DNA of 64,000 nucleotides from Rhizobium sp. ASV20 (GTDB lineage Bacteria > Pseudomonadota > Alphaproteobacteria > Rhizobiales > Rhizobiaceae): positions 26,936 through 90,935 of the forward strand of contig NZ_JAELTU010000004.1 in assembly GCF_016429015.1 (NCBI RefSeq), in the 5' to 3' direction. Position 1 is the first letter of the stretch; every line of letters starts with the position of its first letter. The translations under genes and the position numbers were made by a program. Of the stretch, positions 24,760-34,028 are shown piece by piece. The notes beneath the pieces were generated by a model that was not told where the DNA came from, did not search any database, and saw only the letters and a program-made list of their open reading frames with translations.

Positions 24760-26271
24760 GTGAGCCAATCACCTGCCATCGAGCTCGTGGGCATCGACAA
24801 GAAGTTCGGTGCTGTCCACGCCAATAAAGATATCAACCTGACCGTTGCCAAAGGCTCGATCCACGGGATCATCGGCGAAAACGGTGCCGGGAAATCGACT
24901 CTCATGTCGATCATCTACGGATTCTATCAGGCCGATAGCGGCGAAATCCGCATCAACGGCAATCCGATCGCCATTCGAGACAGCCAGACGGCGATATCGG
25001 CCGGCATCGGCATGGTGCACCAGCACTTCATGCTGGTCGACAATTTCACCGTCCTTGAAAATGTGATGCTCGGCGCCGAAGGTGGCGCGCTGCTCGCCAA
25101 GGGCGTCGCCGCCACGCGCGCGGAACTCAAGCGGTTGGAGAAGGACTACGGCCTCGAGGTCGATCCGGACGCGCTGATCGAGGAGCTTCCCGTCGGCCAG
25201 CAACAGCGTGTTGAAATCCTGAAGGCTATGTATCGCGGTGCCGAGATTCTCATTCTCGATGAACCTACCGGTGTTCTGACGCCCGCGGAAGCCGACAATC
25301 TGTTCCGCATTCTCCGCGTGCTGCGCGACCAGGGCAAGACGATCATCCTCATCACCCACAAGCTGCGCGAAATCATGGCAATCACCGATACGGTTTCCGT
25401 CATGCGCCGGGGCGAGATGGTTGCGACCCGCAAGACGGCGGAAACCACCGTCGAGGAGCTTGCCGAATTGATGGTTGGCCGCCGCGTGCTGTTGCGCGTG
25501 GAAAAGGGCGCCCCCAATCCAGGCGAAGTCCTGCTGTCCGTGCGCAATCTTACCGTCAAGGACGGCCGTGGTGTGACCATGGTCGACAACGTCTCGTTCG
25601 ACGTTCGTGCCGGTGAGATCGTCGGCATTGCCGGCGTTGCTGGCAACGGCCAGTCCGAATTGCTGGAAGCCATCGCCGGTATCCGCAAGCCGGCATCCGG
25701 AGAAATCCTTCTGCACGGCAAGCCGATCGGCAACGCCGATCCGGCCGCACTCCGCGACCTCGGTCTTGCCCATATCCCGGAAGATCGCCATCACATGGGC
25801 CTCGTCCTCAAATTCGAGGAATACGAGAACTCGATGCTCGGCTATCACCGCGACCGCAAATACGGGCGTGGCGGGATGCTCGATCTCGATGCCATGCGCA
25901 AGGATGCCATCGAGAAGATCGAGAAATACGATATCCGCCCGCCGAATGCGCGGCTGAAGACAGCCAATTTCTCCGGCGGCAATCAGCAGAAGATCGTCGT
26001 CGCTCGCGAAATCGAGCGCGATCCGAAGGCTTTGCTGATCGGCCAGCCGACGCGCGGCGTCGACATCGGCGCCATCGAATTCATCCATCGACGCATCATC
26101 GAGATGCGCGACGCCGGCAAGGCTATCCTGCTGGTTTCAGTGGAGCTGGACGAGATCCGTGCGCTTTCAGACCGTATCCTCGTCATGTTCGCCGGCCATA
26201 TCGTCGGTGAAAAGTCGGCCGAGGCCGGTGAACAAACACTCGGCCTGATGATGGCCGGCATTGCCGCGTGA
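24760..26271 (+). CDS. Nucleoside ABC transporter ATP-binding protein (two fused ATPase domains)
   Basis: 503 residues starting at GTG 24760 (weak CTGGAG upstream). Two ABC domains in tandem: the first has Walker A GENGAGKST, signature LPVGQQQRVEI and Walker B ILILDEPT; the second has a degenerate P-loop VAGNGQSELLEAIAG, signature FSGGNQQKIVVARE and ALLIGQPTRGVD. This is the sugar/nucleoside importer (NupA, RbsA-like) layout. The second site departs from a Walker A (GNGQSE), as usual for this family, so probably only one site is fully hydrolytic. It energises the two permeases downstream. Confidence 0.95.
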   Translation: MSQSPAIELVGIDKKFGAVHANKDINLTVAKGSIHGIIGENGAGKSTLMSIIYGFYQADSGEIRINGNPIAIRDSQTAISAGIGMVHQHFMLVDNFTVLENVMLGAEGGALLAKGVAATRAELKRLEKDYGLEVDPDALIEELPVGQQQRVEILKAMYRGAEILILDEPTGVLTPAEADNLFRILRVLRDQGKTIILITHKLREIMAITDTVSVMRRGEMVATRKTAETTVEELAELMVGRRVLLRVEKGAPNPGEVLLSVRNLTVKDGRGVTMVDNVSFDVRAGEIVGIAGVAGNGQSELLEAIAGIRKPASGEILLHGKPIGNADPAALRDLGLAHIPEDRHHMGLVLKFEEYENSMLGYHRDRKYGRGGMLDLDAMRKDAIEKIEKYDIRPPNARLKTANFSGGNQQKIVVAREIERDPKALLIGQPTRGVDIGAIEFIHRRIIEMRDAGKAILLVSVELDEIRALSDRILVMFAGHIVGEKSAEAGEQTLGLMMAGIAA

Positions 26272-26278
26272 GGCGCTT

Positions 26279-27382
26279 ATGAGCACGGCTTCCGTTCCGC
26301 TCCCCAATTGGATCAACTACGGTCTGATCCCCATTCTCAATCTGCTCGTTGCCTTCCTGATCTCAGGCCTTGTGGTCTGGTTCATCGGTGAGAGCCCGCT
26401 CGACGCGCTCGTCCTGCTATTGCAGGGTGCACTCGGCAGCGGCGAAGGTATCGGCTTTACACTATACTACGCTACGAGCTTCATCTTCACCGGCCTCTCG
26501 GTTGCCGTCGCCATCCATGCAGGCCTGTTCAACATCGGCTCGGAAGGTCAGGCTTATGTCGGCGGTCTCGGCTGTGCGCTTGTGGCGCTGACGCTCGACA
26601 ATTACGTGCCCTGGTATGTGACGATGCCGTTTGCGATCATCGGCGCTGCGATTTTCGGAGCACTCTGGGCCTTCATCCCCGCCTGGCTGCAAGCCAAGCG
26701 CGGCAGTCACGTCGTCATCACGACGATCATGTTCAATTTTATCGCATCGGCGATGATGAACTTCCTGCTGGTGCACGTGCTGATCGTGCCGGGCAAGATG
26801 GCGCCTGAGACCAGGACCTTCCTGACGGGCGGTCAGCTGCCGAAGCTCGGCTGGCTGATGGATATGTTCGGCTCGACCATCGGTGCGGCGCCGCTCAATG
26901 TGTCCTTCCTGATTGCGCTGGTGATGTGCGTCCTCGTCTGGGTGCTGGTGTGGCGCACCAAGCTCGGTTACGAAATGCGCACGCTGGGCCTCAGCCCGTC
27001 GGCTGCCGTCTATGCCGGCATTCCCTATGCCCGCACCGTCGTCATCGCGATGCTGATCTCGGGTGGTCTCGCCGGTATGATGGCGCTTAATCCGGTCATG
27101 GGCTCGTCGGCCCGCCTCCAGGTCGAGTTCGTCCTTGGCGCCGGCTTCGTCGGCATCGCCGTATCGCTGATGGGGCGCAATCATCCCTTCGGAATCATCC
27201 TCGCGGCGATCCTGTTCGGCGTCCTCTATCAGGGCGGCGATGCGCTTTCCTTCGATATGCCCAACATCACGCGCGATATGATCGTGGTGATCCAGGGTCT
27301 CGTCATCCTGTTTGCCGGCGCGCTTGAATATATGTTCCGACCCGCGCTTGTGCGCATCTACCATACATTCGCCAGGACGTGA
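26279..27382 (+). CDS. Nucleoside ABC transporter permease 1
   Basis: 367 residues of the BPD_transp_2 (LivH/RbsC-like) type with 8-10 hydrophobic helices. Family motifs: IHAGLFNIGSEGQAYVGGLG, KRGSHVVITTIMFNFIAS and GAGFVGIAVSLMGRNHPFG. ATG 26279 lies 8 bases after the ATPase stop; a TTG at 26261 inside the ATPase gene is less likely. Pairs with permease 2 to form the transmembrane pore (NupB/NupC-like). Confidence 0.93.
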   Translation: MSTASVPLPNWINYGLIPILNLLVAFLISGLVVWFIGESPLDALVLLLQGALGSGEGIGFTLYYATSFIFTGLSVAVAIHAGLFNIGSEGQAYVGGLGCALVALTLDNYVPWYVTMPFAIIGAAIFGALWAFIPAWLQAKRGSHVVITTIMFNFIASAMMNFLLVHVLIVPGKMAPETRTFLTGGQLPKLGWLMDMFGSTIGAAPLNVSFLIALVMCVLVWVLVWRTKLGYEMRTLGLSPSAAVYAGIPYARTVVIAMLISGGLAGMMALNPVMGSSARLQVEFVLGAGFVGIAVSLMGRNHPFGIILAAILFGVLYQGGDALSFDMPNITRDMIVVIQGLVILFAGALEYMFRPALVRIYHTFART

Positions 27383-27392
27383 GGATCGGACA

Positions 27393-28364
27393 ATGGAATA
27401 TTATGATCTCCTCATCAGCATACTTGGCTCGACCATCCGCCTGTCGATTCCGCTGATCTTCACCGCGCTGGCGGGCCTGTTTTCCGAGCGGGCCGGCATC
27501 TTCGACATCGGTCTCGAAGGCAAGATGCTGGCCTCCGCCTTCGCGGCAGCCTGCGTTGCCGCAATCAGCGGCTCGCCGTGGGCGGGCCTCGGCGCCGGCA
27601 TCGTCGTTTCGGTCCTTGTCGGCCTGCTGCATGGCTTCGCCTCGATTACCAATCGCGGCAATCAGATCGTTTCGGGCGTTGCCATCAACTTCCTGATGGC
27701 CGGCTTGACCATCGTCCTCGGTCAGGCCTGGTTCGGGCAGGGCGGCCGTACGCCGACGCTGCCGGGGACTGCGCGCTTTTCCGCAATTACCTTGCCGGGT
27801 GTCGATGCGATCCGCGGCGTGCCGATCATTGGGCCGCTTTATGCCAACGTCATCTCCGGCAACAATATCCTGACCTATCTGGCCTTCATTGCCGTGCCGA
27901 TTTCCTGGTGGATCCTTTATCGCACCCGCTTCGGCCTGCGGCTGCGCGCCGTTGGTGAAAATCCCGGCGCCGTTGATACCGCCGGCATCTCGGTCGAATG
28001 GCTGCGCTATCGCTCACTGATCGTTGCCGGCATTCTCTGCGGCTTCTCCGGCACCTATCTCGCCATCGCCCAGTCGGCTGCCTTCATCAACAACATGTCG
28101 GCTGGCAAGGGCTATATCGCGCTTGCCGCGCTGATCTTCGCCAAATGGAAGCCGGTGCCGGTCATGTTCACCTGCCTGCTGTTCGGCTTCCTCGACGCCT
28201 TCGCCAACTTCATGCAGGGAAAGACGATTCCGGGTATGGGCGAGGTGCCGGTACAGATTTTCCAGGCGCTGCCCTATATCCTCACCTGCATCCTGCTTGC
28301 AGGCTTTATCGGTGTCGCCAAGCCTCCGAAGGCCGGTGGCGTACCCTATACCAAGGAGCGCTAG
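27393..28364 (+). CDS. Nucleoside ABC transporter permease 2
   Basis: 323 residues, second BPD_transp_2 permease: PLIFTALAGLFSERAGIFDIGLEGKML, NRGNQIVSGVAINFLMAGL and AAFINNMSAGKGYIALAALIFAKWKP. ATG 27393 follows GAGGATCGGA and starts 11 bases after permease 1 stops. It is shorter than permease 1 at the N-terminus, as in other BMP-type systems. Inner membrane. Confidence 0.93.
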   Translation: MEYYDLLISILGSTIRLSIPLIFTALAGLFSERAGIFDIGLEGKMLASAFAAACVAAISGSPWAGLGAGIVVSVLVGLLHGFASITNRGNQIVSGVAINFLMAGLTIVLGQAWFGQGGRTPTLPGTARFSAITLPGVDAIRGVPIIGPLYANVISGNNILTYLAFIAVPISWWILYRTRFGLRLRAVGENPGAVDTAGISVEWLRYRSLIVAGILCGFSGTYLAIAQSAAFINNMSAGKGYIALAALIFAKWKPVPVMFTCLLFGFLDAFANFMQGKTIPGMGEVPVQIFQALPYILTCILLAGFIGVAKPPKAGGVPYTKER

Positions 28365-28367
28365 TCC

Positions 28368-28760
28368 ATGTCGCACGATCTGTTCGAAGCCGCGCGCGGG
28401 GCGATGGCGTTCGCCCATGCTCCCTATTCGAAATTTCCCGTCGGCGCGGCCATCCGCGCCGAGGACGGCAAGATCTATGCCGGCGCCAATATCGAGAACC
28501 TGTCCTTCCCGCAGGGCTGGTGCGCCGAACCCACGGCAATCAGCCATATGATCATGGCCGGCGCCAAGAAGATCGTCGAAATGGCCGTCATCGCGGAAAA
28601 GCTGCCGCTCTGCCCACCCTGTGGCGGCTGCCGGCAGAAGATCGCCGAGTTTGCCAGTAAGGAAACGCGCATCTATCTTTGCGACGAAACCGGGGTGAAG
28701 AAGACCATGACCATGGAAGAGATGTTGCCCTTCAGCTTTGAAACCGAGATATTGGGATGA
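28368..28760 (+). CDS. cdd: Cytidine deaminase
   Basis: 130 residues, the small homotetrameric form. It deaminates cytidine and deoxycytidine to uridine and deoxyuridine. Zinc and catalytic residues are visible in GWCAEPTAI (Cys and Glu, in place of the common CAERTA) and PPCGGCRQKI (two Cys). Substrate-binding YSKFPVGAA and NIENLSFP are present. Four bases after permease 2, overlapping punA by four bases, so it is translationally coupled in the nucleoside operon. Confidence 0.94.
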   Translation: MSHDLFEAARGAMAFAHAPYSKFPVGAAIRAEDGKIYAGANIENLSFPQGWCAEPTAISHMIMAGAKKIVEMAVIAEKLPLCPPCGGCRQKIAEFASKETRIYLCDETGVKKTMTMEEMLPFSFETEILG

Positions 28761-29563
28761 GCACAGCGGTGGACATCCTTACCGAGAAGCTCGGCGAGCT
28801 GAAGCCGCGCTACGGCATCATCCTCGGTTCCGGTCTCGGCACCCTGGTCGATCAGGTCGCGGATGCATTGCGCATTCCCTATGCCGATCTGCCTGGCTTC
28901 CCGGTGAGCGCCGTTTCCGGCCATGCCGGGACGTTGGTCGCAGGCAAGCTCGGCGATGTCCCGGTCATCATGCTGTCTGGCCGAGTGCACTATTACGAGC
29001 AGGGCGATGCGAACGCGATGCGCACGCCGATCGAGACATTGAAGGCTCTCGGTGTCGACACGCTGATCCTGACCAATTCCGCGGGGTCGCTACGCGAGGA
29101 GATGCCGCCCGGATCGGTGATGCAGATTACCGACCACATCAATTATTCCGGCATGAACCCGCTGATCGGCGAGGAAAGCGACAAGCGTTTCGTCGGCATG
29201 ACCAGCGCCTATGACATCGACCTGATTATGCGCATGCGCAAGGCCGCTGAAAAAGCTGAGATCAAGCTGTCACACGGTGTCTATATGTGGTTCTCAGGGC
29301 CGAGCTTCGAAACGCCTGCAGAAATCCGCATGGCTCGCATCCTGGGTGCCGATGCCGTCGGCATGTCGACGGTACCAGAAGTCATTCTGGCACGTCTTTT
29401 CGGTCTGAGGGTTGCCGCCGCCTCCGTCATCACTAACTATGGTGCTGGCATGACCGGCGGCGAGCTCTCGCATGACGAGACGAAAGACATGGCTCCGGTC
29501 GGCGGCGCGCGCCTTGCTGCCATTCTGAAAGAAATGATTGCAGACGAAGGAGATCCACAATGA
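28757..29563 (+). CDS. punA: Purine-nucleoside phosphorylase
   Basis: 268 residues of the trimeric PNP/MTAP family: cleaves purine (deoxy)nucleosides with phosphate to base and (deoxy)ribose 1-phosphate. Motifs: GIILGSGLGTLVDQV with phosphate Ser, SGHAGTLVAGKLG, LSGRVHYYEQGD, GPSFETPAEIRM and VGMSTVPEVILARLFGLRVAA. The base-binding segment ends VITNYGAGMTGG. Start and stop overlap cdd and deoC by four bases each (ATGA), indicating strict co-translation. Could equally be called xapA; base preference cannot be read here. Confidence 0.93.
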   Translation: MSTAVDILTEKLGELKPRYGIILGSGLGTLVDQVADALRIPYADLPGFPVSAVSGHAGTLVAGKLGDVPVIMLSGRVHYYEQGDANAMRTPIETLKALGVDTLILTNSAGSLREEMPPGSVMQITDHINYSGMNPLIGEESDKRFVGMTSAYDIDLIMRMRKAAEKAEIKLSHGVYMWFSGPSFETPAEIRMARILGADAVGMSTVPEVILARLFGLRVAAASVITNYGAGMTGGELSHDETKDMAPVGGARLAAILKEMIADEGDPQ

Positions 29564-30333
29564 CAAGCCATTCCCTGAGAGAAACGGCGGCCGTTGCGCT
29601 TTCCCTTCTCGATCTGACCAATCTCAAGGATGATTGCACGCCAGCACAGATCGAAACGCTCTGCGCCCGTGCGCAGTCGCCCTATGGCAATACCGCCGCC
29701 ATTTGTATCTGGCCGCGTTTCGTCGCGCAGGCTCGCGGTATCCTTGGCACCGATCATGCCGTGAAGATCGCGACCGTGGTGAATTTTCCGGCCGGTGATA
29801 TGGAAATCGCCGACGTTGCGGCCGAAGCCCGAGAGGCCATTGCCGACGGCGCTGACGAAATCGATCTGGTCATCCCCTATCGCGCATTTCTGGCCGGTAA
29901 CGAGCAGGCCGTCACCGATATGGTGACCGCTATCAAGGCGGAGTGCAAGGGACCGGTCATCCTGAAGACTATTCTGGAAACTGGTGAAATCAAGGATGCG
30001 GCGCTGATCCAGCGCGCTTCGGAACTTGCGATCGATGCGGGCTCCGATTTCATCAAGACCTCCACCGGCAAGGTCGCCGTCAATGCGACGCTCGAGGCTG
30101 CCGACATCATGTTGCGGGCGATCCGCGCCAGCGGTCGTAAGGTTGGCTTCAAGCCGGCTGGTGGCATCGGCTCGGTTGCCGATGCCGCTCTTTACCTCAG
30201 CCTGGCCGAAACCATCATGGCGCCCGATTGGGCCATGCCTTCGACCTTCCGCTTCGGCGCGTCGAGCCTGCTCGACGATATCTCGAATGTGCTGGCGGGC
30301 GGAGAGTCCAAGACGGCGTCTTCGGGCTATTGA
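29560..30333 (+). CDS. deoC: Deoxyribose-phosphate aldolase
   Basis: 257 residues, TIM-barrel class I aldolase splitting deoxyribose 5-phosphate into acetaldehyde and glyceraldehyde 3-phosphate. The Schiff-base Lys166 is in SDFIKTSTGK; the second active-site Lys is in GFKPAGGIG, and the Asp in ADEIDLVIPYRAF. Length is typical of the E. coli type. It completes the deoxynucleoside catabolic path with DeoA, PunA and DeoB. Confidence 0.95.
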   Translation: MTSHSLRETAAVALSLLDLTNLKDDCTPAQIETLCARAQSPYGNTAAICIWPRFVAQARGILGTDHAVKIATVVNFPAGDMEIADVAAEAREAIADGADEIDLVIPYRAFLAGNEQAVTDMVTAIKAECKGPVILKTILETGEIKDAALIQRASELAIDAGSDFIKTSTGKVAVNATLEAADIMLRAIRASGRKVGFKPAGGIGSVADAALYLSLAETIMAPDWAMPSTFRFGASSLLDDISNVLAGGESKTASSGY

Positions 30334-30336
30334 TCC

Positions 30337-31644
30337 ATGATCCCGCAGGAAATCATCCGGCTGAAGCGTAACGGCGCCAAGCTTTCGGCCGCCGATATCG
30401 ATGCGTTTATCGGCGCATTAGGTCGTGAAGAGCTGGCAGAAAGCCAGATCGGCGCCTTCGCCATGGCCGTCTGGTTTCGCGGCATGACCCGCGACGAGAC
30501 CGTGGCTTTGACACTCGCTATGGCCCGCTCCGGCGATACGCTTTCCTGGGAAGGGATCGGAAGACCGATCGCCGACAAGCATTCGACGGGCGGCGTCGGC
30601 GACAGCGTCTCGCTGATGCTGGCACCAATCGCCGCCGCCTGCGGTCTTGCGGTGCCGATGATCTCCGGCCGTGGCCTCGGCCACACTGGCGGCACGCTGG
30701 ATAAGCTGGAATCCATTCCCGGCTACGGCATCACGCCGGATGCGGCTCGCTTCCGCAAGGTGGTCGATGAGGTGGGCTGTGCCATCATCGGCCAGACCGG
30801 CGCCCTGGCGCCTGCCGACGGCAAGCTCTATGCCGTGCGCGACGTCACCGCGACCGTCGATTCCGTGCCGTTGATCACTGCCTCCATCCTGTCGAAGAAA
30901 CTGGCGGCCGGATTGGAAACGCTGGTGCTCGACGTCAAGATCGGCAGCGGCGCCTTCATGACTTCTCAGGAAGAGGCAGAGACACTGGCGCGCTCGCTGG
31001 TGGAGGTGGCAAACGGTGCAGGGGTCAGGACTTCGGCCCTGATCACCGACATGAACCAGCCGCTGGCCGATGCCGCAGGCAATGTGGTCGAGCTTCGCAA
31101 CTGCCTGGATTTCCTGAAAGGGAGCAAGTCAGGCACGCGGCTTGAGGTCGTTGTCCTCGCCTTCGCATCGGAAATGTTGCTCCAAGCAGGCGTTGCTGCC
31201 AGTGCTGACGAAGCCGAGGGAAGGGCGCGCGATGCGCTGGCATCAGGCAAGGCGGCCGAGATTTTCGGCCGCATGGTGCATGGCTTGGGCGGCCCGGCCG
31301 ATCTGCTTGAAAATCCCGATCGCTATCTGGTCGGTGCGCCGGTGCAAAAGCCCGTTCTTGCTGTGGCAGATGGCTGGCTCGGCGCCTGCGATGCACGCGC
31401 AATCGGCATGAGCGTGATCGATCTCGGTGGCGGCCGCCGTCGTCCGCAGGACAACATCGATCACCGTGTCGGTTTCAGCGATATTCTGCCGCTCGGCTCA
31501 TGGATCAGCAAGGGCGACCGCATCGCCACGGTACACGCCGCCGACGAGGCAAGCGCTGAGAAGGCGGTGACCGACTTGTCGGCCAACTATCGCATCGTTG
31601 AAGCTGCGCCCGATCTGCCGCCCGTCATCGTCAGCCGGATCTGA
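30337..31644 (+). CDS. deoA: Thymidine phosphorylase
   Basis: 435 residues. Converts thymidine or deoxyuridine plus phosphate into the base and deoxyribose 1-phosphate. Motifs: QIGAFAMAVWFRGM, the phosphate site KHSTGGVGD, GRGLGHTGGTLDKLESIPG (family signature) and LVLDVKIGSGAFM. It starts 3 bases after deoC and ends the rightward operon, 10 bases from the converging aspartic protease gene; no terminator is obvious in that gap. Confidence 0.95.
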   Translation: MIPQEIIRLKRNGAKLSAADIDAFIGALGREELAESQIGAFAMAVWFRGMTRDETVALTLAMARSGDTLSWEGIGRPIADKHSTGGVGDSVSLMLAPIAAACGLAVPMISGRGLGHTGGTLDKLESIPGYGITPDAARFRKVVDEVGCAIIGQTGALAPADGKLYAVRDVTATVDSVPLITASILSKKLAAGLETLVLDVKIGSGAFMTSQEEAETLARSLVEVANGAGVRTSALITDMNQPLADAAGNVVELRNCLDFLKGSKSGTRLEVVVLAFASEMLLQAGVAASADEAEGRARDALASGKAAEIFGRMVHGLGGPADLLENPDRYLVGAPVQKPVLAVADGWLGACDARAIGMSVIDLGGGRRRPQDNIDHRVGFSDILPLGSWISKGDRIATVHAADEASAEKAVTDLSANYRIVEAAPDLPPVIVSRI

Positions 31645-31654
31645 TTTGGCAGCT

Positions 31655-32182
31655 TTACTGCTTCAGTTGCATCGTGCCGTTCTGGACGCCGTAGGAGTTC
31701 AGCTTTTTCAGAAAGCTCATGCCGATCAAGGTCGACGTCGCCAAGGCGCCGTCTTTCGATACGACGGCATCGACATCGCGAACTCTTATATTGCCGATTT
31801 CCAGGCGGTTGAGCTTGACGAGAGCCACCTTGGATGGGCCGTTTGCGGTTTGGACCGTATAGCGGTAGTCGAGGTCAAGGCTGCTGAAACCGAGGCCGCG
31901 CGCGGTGCTTTCGTTGATCGCCACATAGGTTGCCCCGGTATCGATCATCCCGTGCACGGCTCGGCCGTTGATCGTGAAATCGCCCTGGTAATGTCCGTTT
32001 GCATCGGCACGCAGCAAGACGCTGCCATAGGATGCTGGAGCCTCGACCTTCTGCGGAGCAAGTGAAGCCGCTTCCACCATCGCTGGCTTTTCGTTGTTGG
32101 CGCCAAAGCCGTTGACAAGCATCGGCACCTGCGTGGCGGCCGCTGCGATAATACCGGCAAAGACAAGAACGCGAACGAGCAT
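31655..32182 (-). CDS. Retropepsin-like membrane-anchored aspartic protease (TIGR02281 type)
   Basis: 175 residues. ATG 32182 is preferred because AGGAGGGG lies about 9 bases before it; an in-frame ATG at 32212 would place that site inside the gene. One N-terminal helix (MLVRVLVFAGIIAAAATQVPML) anchors it, a linker follows, then a single-domain aspartic protease: GMIDTGATYVAIN contains the catalytic DTG, and LIGMSFLKKLNSYG the C-terminal hydrophobic motif. It probably works as a dimer facing the periplasm. Targets unknown. Convergent with deoA. Confidence 0.88.
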   Translation of the reverse strand: MLVRVLVFAGIIAAAATQVPMLVNGFGANNEKPAMVEAASLAPQKVEAPASYGSVLLRADANGHYQGDFTINGRAVHGMIDTGATYVAINESTARGLGFSSLDLDYRYTVQTANGPSKVALVKLNRLEIGNIRVRDVDAVVSKDGALATSTLIGMSFLKKLNSYGVQNGTMQLKQ

Positions 32183-32250
32183 CGGCAGAACCCCTCCTGT
32201 GGGCAGTGCCATATCTAAGCCAAGTTTGCTGAAATGCTGCTAAGGCAATC

Positions 32251-32286
32251 AATAAAAAGCCCGGCAGTTGAATACTGCCGGGCTTT
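32251..32286 (-). terminator. Rho-independent terminator of upp
   Basis: AAAGCCCGGCAGT (32256-32268) and ACTGCCGGGCTTT (32274-32286) form a perfect 13-bp stem with a 5-base loop. Read on the minus strand it ends in a T-run (AAAAA at 32254-32258 on the plus strand). It lies 23 bases beyond the upp stop. Confidence 0.93.
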
Positions 32287-32308
32287 AAGGTGAGTATAGT
32301 GGAAAAAC

Positions 32309-32938
32309 TTACTTCGTGCCGTACATGCGGTCGCCAGCATCGCCGAGGCCAGGCACGATATAGCCCAGCTCGTTGAGATGGCTGTCGATTGCGGCGGTGA
32401 AGACCGGAACGTCCGGATGCGCCTTGCGGAAGTTGGCGATCCCTTCCGGAGCTGCGAGCAGGCAAAGGAAGCGGATATTGTGCGCGCCGCGCTCCTTCAG
32501 CTTGTCGATGGCGGCAATCGAGGAATTGCCGGTCGCCAGCATCGGATCGACGACGATGATCAGGCGCTCGGAAATATCCTCGGGTGCCTTGAAGTAATAT
32601 TCGACCGGCTGCAGCGTTTCATGATCGCGGTAGACGCCGATATGCGAAACGCGGGCAGAAGGCACCAGATCGAGCATGCCTTCAAGCAGGCCGTTGCCGG
32701 CGCGAAGGATCGAGGCGAAGACCAGCTTCTTACCTTCGAGGATCGGCGCGTCCATCGGCTGCATCGGTGTCTCGATCGTCTGGATCGTCAGTTCCAGGTC
32801 GCGGGTGACTTCGTAGCAGAGCAGCGTCGAAATCTCGCGCAGCAACCGGCGGAAGCTTCCTGTCGACGTGTCCTTCTTGCGCATGATTGTGAGCTTGTGT
32901 TGCACAAGCGGATGATCGATGACAGTGACGCCGTCCAT
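32309..32938 (-). CDS. upp: Uracil phosphoribosyltransferase
   Basis: 209 residues, full length. Salvages uracil with PRPP to UMP. The uracil-binding C-terminus [15 protein letters not shown] and the PRPP loop [17 protein letters not shown] are intact, with [12 protein letters not shown] near the start. It follows add after 121 bases in the same orientation and uses uracil liberated by the phosphorylases of the opposite operon. Own terminator downstream. Confidence 0.96.
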   Translation of the reverse strand: MDGVTVIDHPLVQHKLTIMRKKDTSTGSFRRLLREISTLLCYEVTRDLELTIQTIETPMQPMDAPILEGKKLVFASILRAGNGLLEGMLDLVPSARVSHIGVYRDHETLQPVEYYFKAPEDISERLIIVVDPMLATGNSSIAAIDKLKERGAHNIRFLCLLAAPEGIANFRKAHPDVPVFTAAIDSHLNELGYIVPGLGDAGDRMYGTK

Positions 32939-33059
32939 AGTTTCAGCCTTCCAATAATTCCGTGATATAAGATGTTTCTTTCACGGAAATCGTCTCCGGT
33001 GCAAGAAAATAGGCCGCTTTTCGAGATTTCATCCCCAATCAGCGGCTAAAATCCTCACT

Positions 33060-34028
33060 TTACAGCTTTGCGAGCAATACTGCGCGTGTCGCTTCGTCCA
33101 CGAAAGCCGCTTCAATCGCCGTGCGGGTCATCGCGTTGATCTCGTCGTCGCGGAAACCGAACTCTGACGCCGCCAACTCGTATTCACGTTTCAGCGATGT
33201 GTGGAAGAACGGTGGATCGTCGGAACTGATCGTCACTTTCACGCCAGCGTCGCGCAGCTTGCGCAGCGGATGCGTCTGGAAGTCCGGAAAGACCTTGAGC
33301 GCAATGTTGGAGCCTGGACAAACTTCGAGCACGGTGCCGAGATCGGCAAGGCGCTTGACGAGATCCATATCCTCGATGGCGCGCACACCATGGCCGATCC
33401 GCTGCGGCCGCACCAGATCGACGGCATCGGCGACGGAAAATGCGCCGCAGACCTCGCCGGCATGGATGGTGAGACCAAGACCCGCCTCGCGGGCGATATC
33501 GAAGGCGCGGGCATAATCGGCTACGCGACCCATGCGCTCTTCGCCGGCCATGTTGAAGCCGGTGATCAACGGATTGTCACTTTTGGCCGCATATTCCGCC
33601 GCCTTCACCACTCGGTCCGGGCCGAAGTGGCGCTCGCCGGTCACGATCAGTCGCGCTTCGATGCCGGTCTTTGCCTTGGCGGCATGGATGCCGGCTGAAA
33701 CGCCCGCCATATAGGCGTCAGCGCCAAGGCCGATGCGGTCGCCATGGTCGGGTGAAACGATAAGCTCGCTATAGATCGTGCCGATGCCGGCAAGCTCCTC
33801 CAGATAAGTTTCCGTTAGCAGCGCATAGTCTTCCTCGGTACGATAGACTTCCGAGACCTTGTCGTAGCAGACGAGGAACTCTGCAAAATCCTTCCAGAGG
33901 TAGGTGCCGTCCTTCAGGAAAGCGCTGGTCTCGACGCCGTATTTCCGTGCCTGAGCAAGCGTCAGTGCTGGTGGGGCCGCGCCTTCCAGATGGCAATGCA
34001 GCTCCACTTTCTTCAAATGCGATGTCAA
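33060..34028 (-). CDS. add: Adenosine deaminase
   Basis: 322 residues. The start is a TTG at 34028 that overlaps the deoB stop as TTGA, with GGGAGGAG about 8 bases upstream; this yields the typical [16 protein letters not shown]. No ATG fits, and longer frames run through deoB. Zinc and catalytic motifs: [29 protein letters not shown] and [12 protein letters not shown]. It converts adenosine and deoxyadenosine to (deoxy)inosine, feeding PunA. Translation is probably coupled to deoB. Confidence 0.93.
   Translation of the reverse strand: MTSHLKKVELHCHLEGAAPPALTLAQARKYGVETSAFLKDGTYLWKDFAEFLVCYDKVSEVYRTEEDYALLTETYLEELAGIGTIYSELIVSPDHGDRIGLGADAYMAGVSAGIHAAKAKTGIEARLIVTGERHFGPDRVVKAAEYAAKSDNPLITGFNMAGEERMGRVADYARAFDIAREAGLGLTIHAGEVCGAFSVADAVDLVRPQRIGHGVRAIEDMDLVKRLADLGTVLEVCPGSNIALKVFPDFQTHPLRKLRDAGVKVTISSDDPPFFHTSLKREYELAASEFGFRDDEINAMTRTAIEAAFVDEATRAVLLAKL

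Noticed and set aside
24769..26088. Minus-strand frame of 439 codons across the transporter ATPase
   Set aside because: Antisense to a clear ABC ATPase with intact motifs; composition is that of reverse-frame high-GC DNA.
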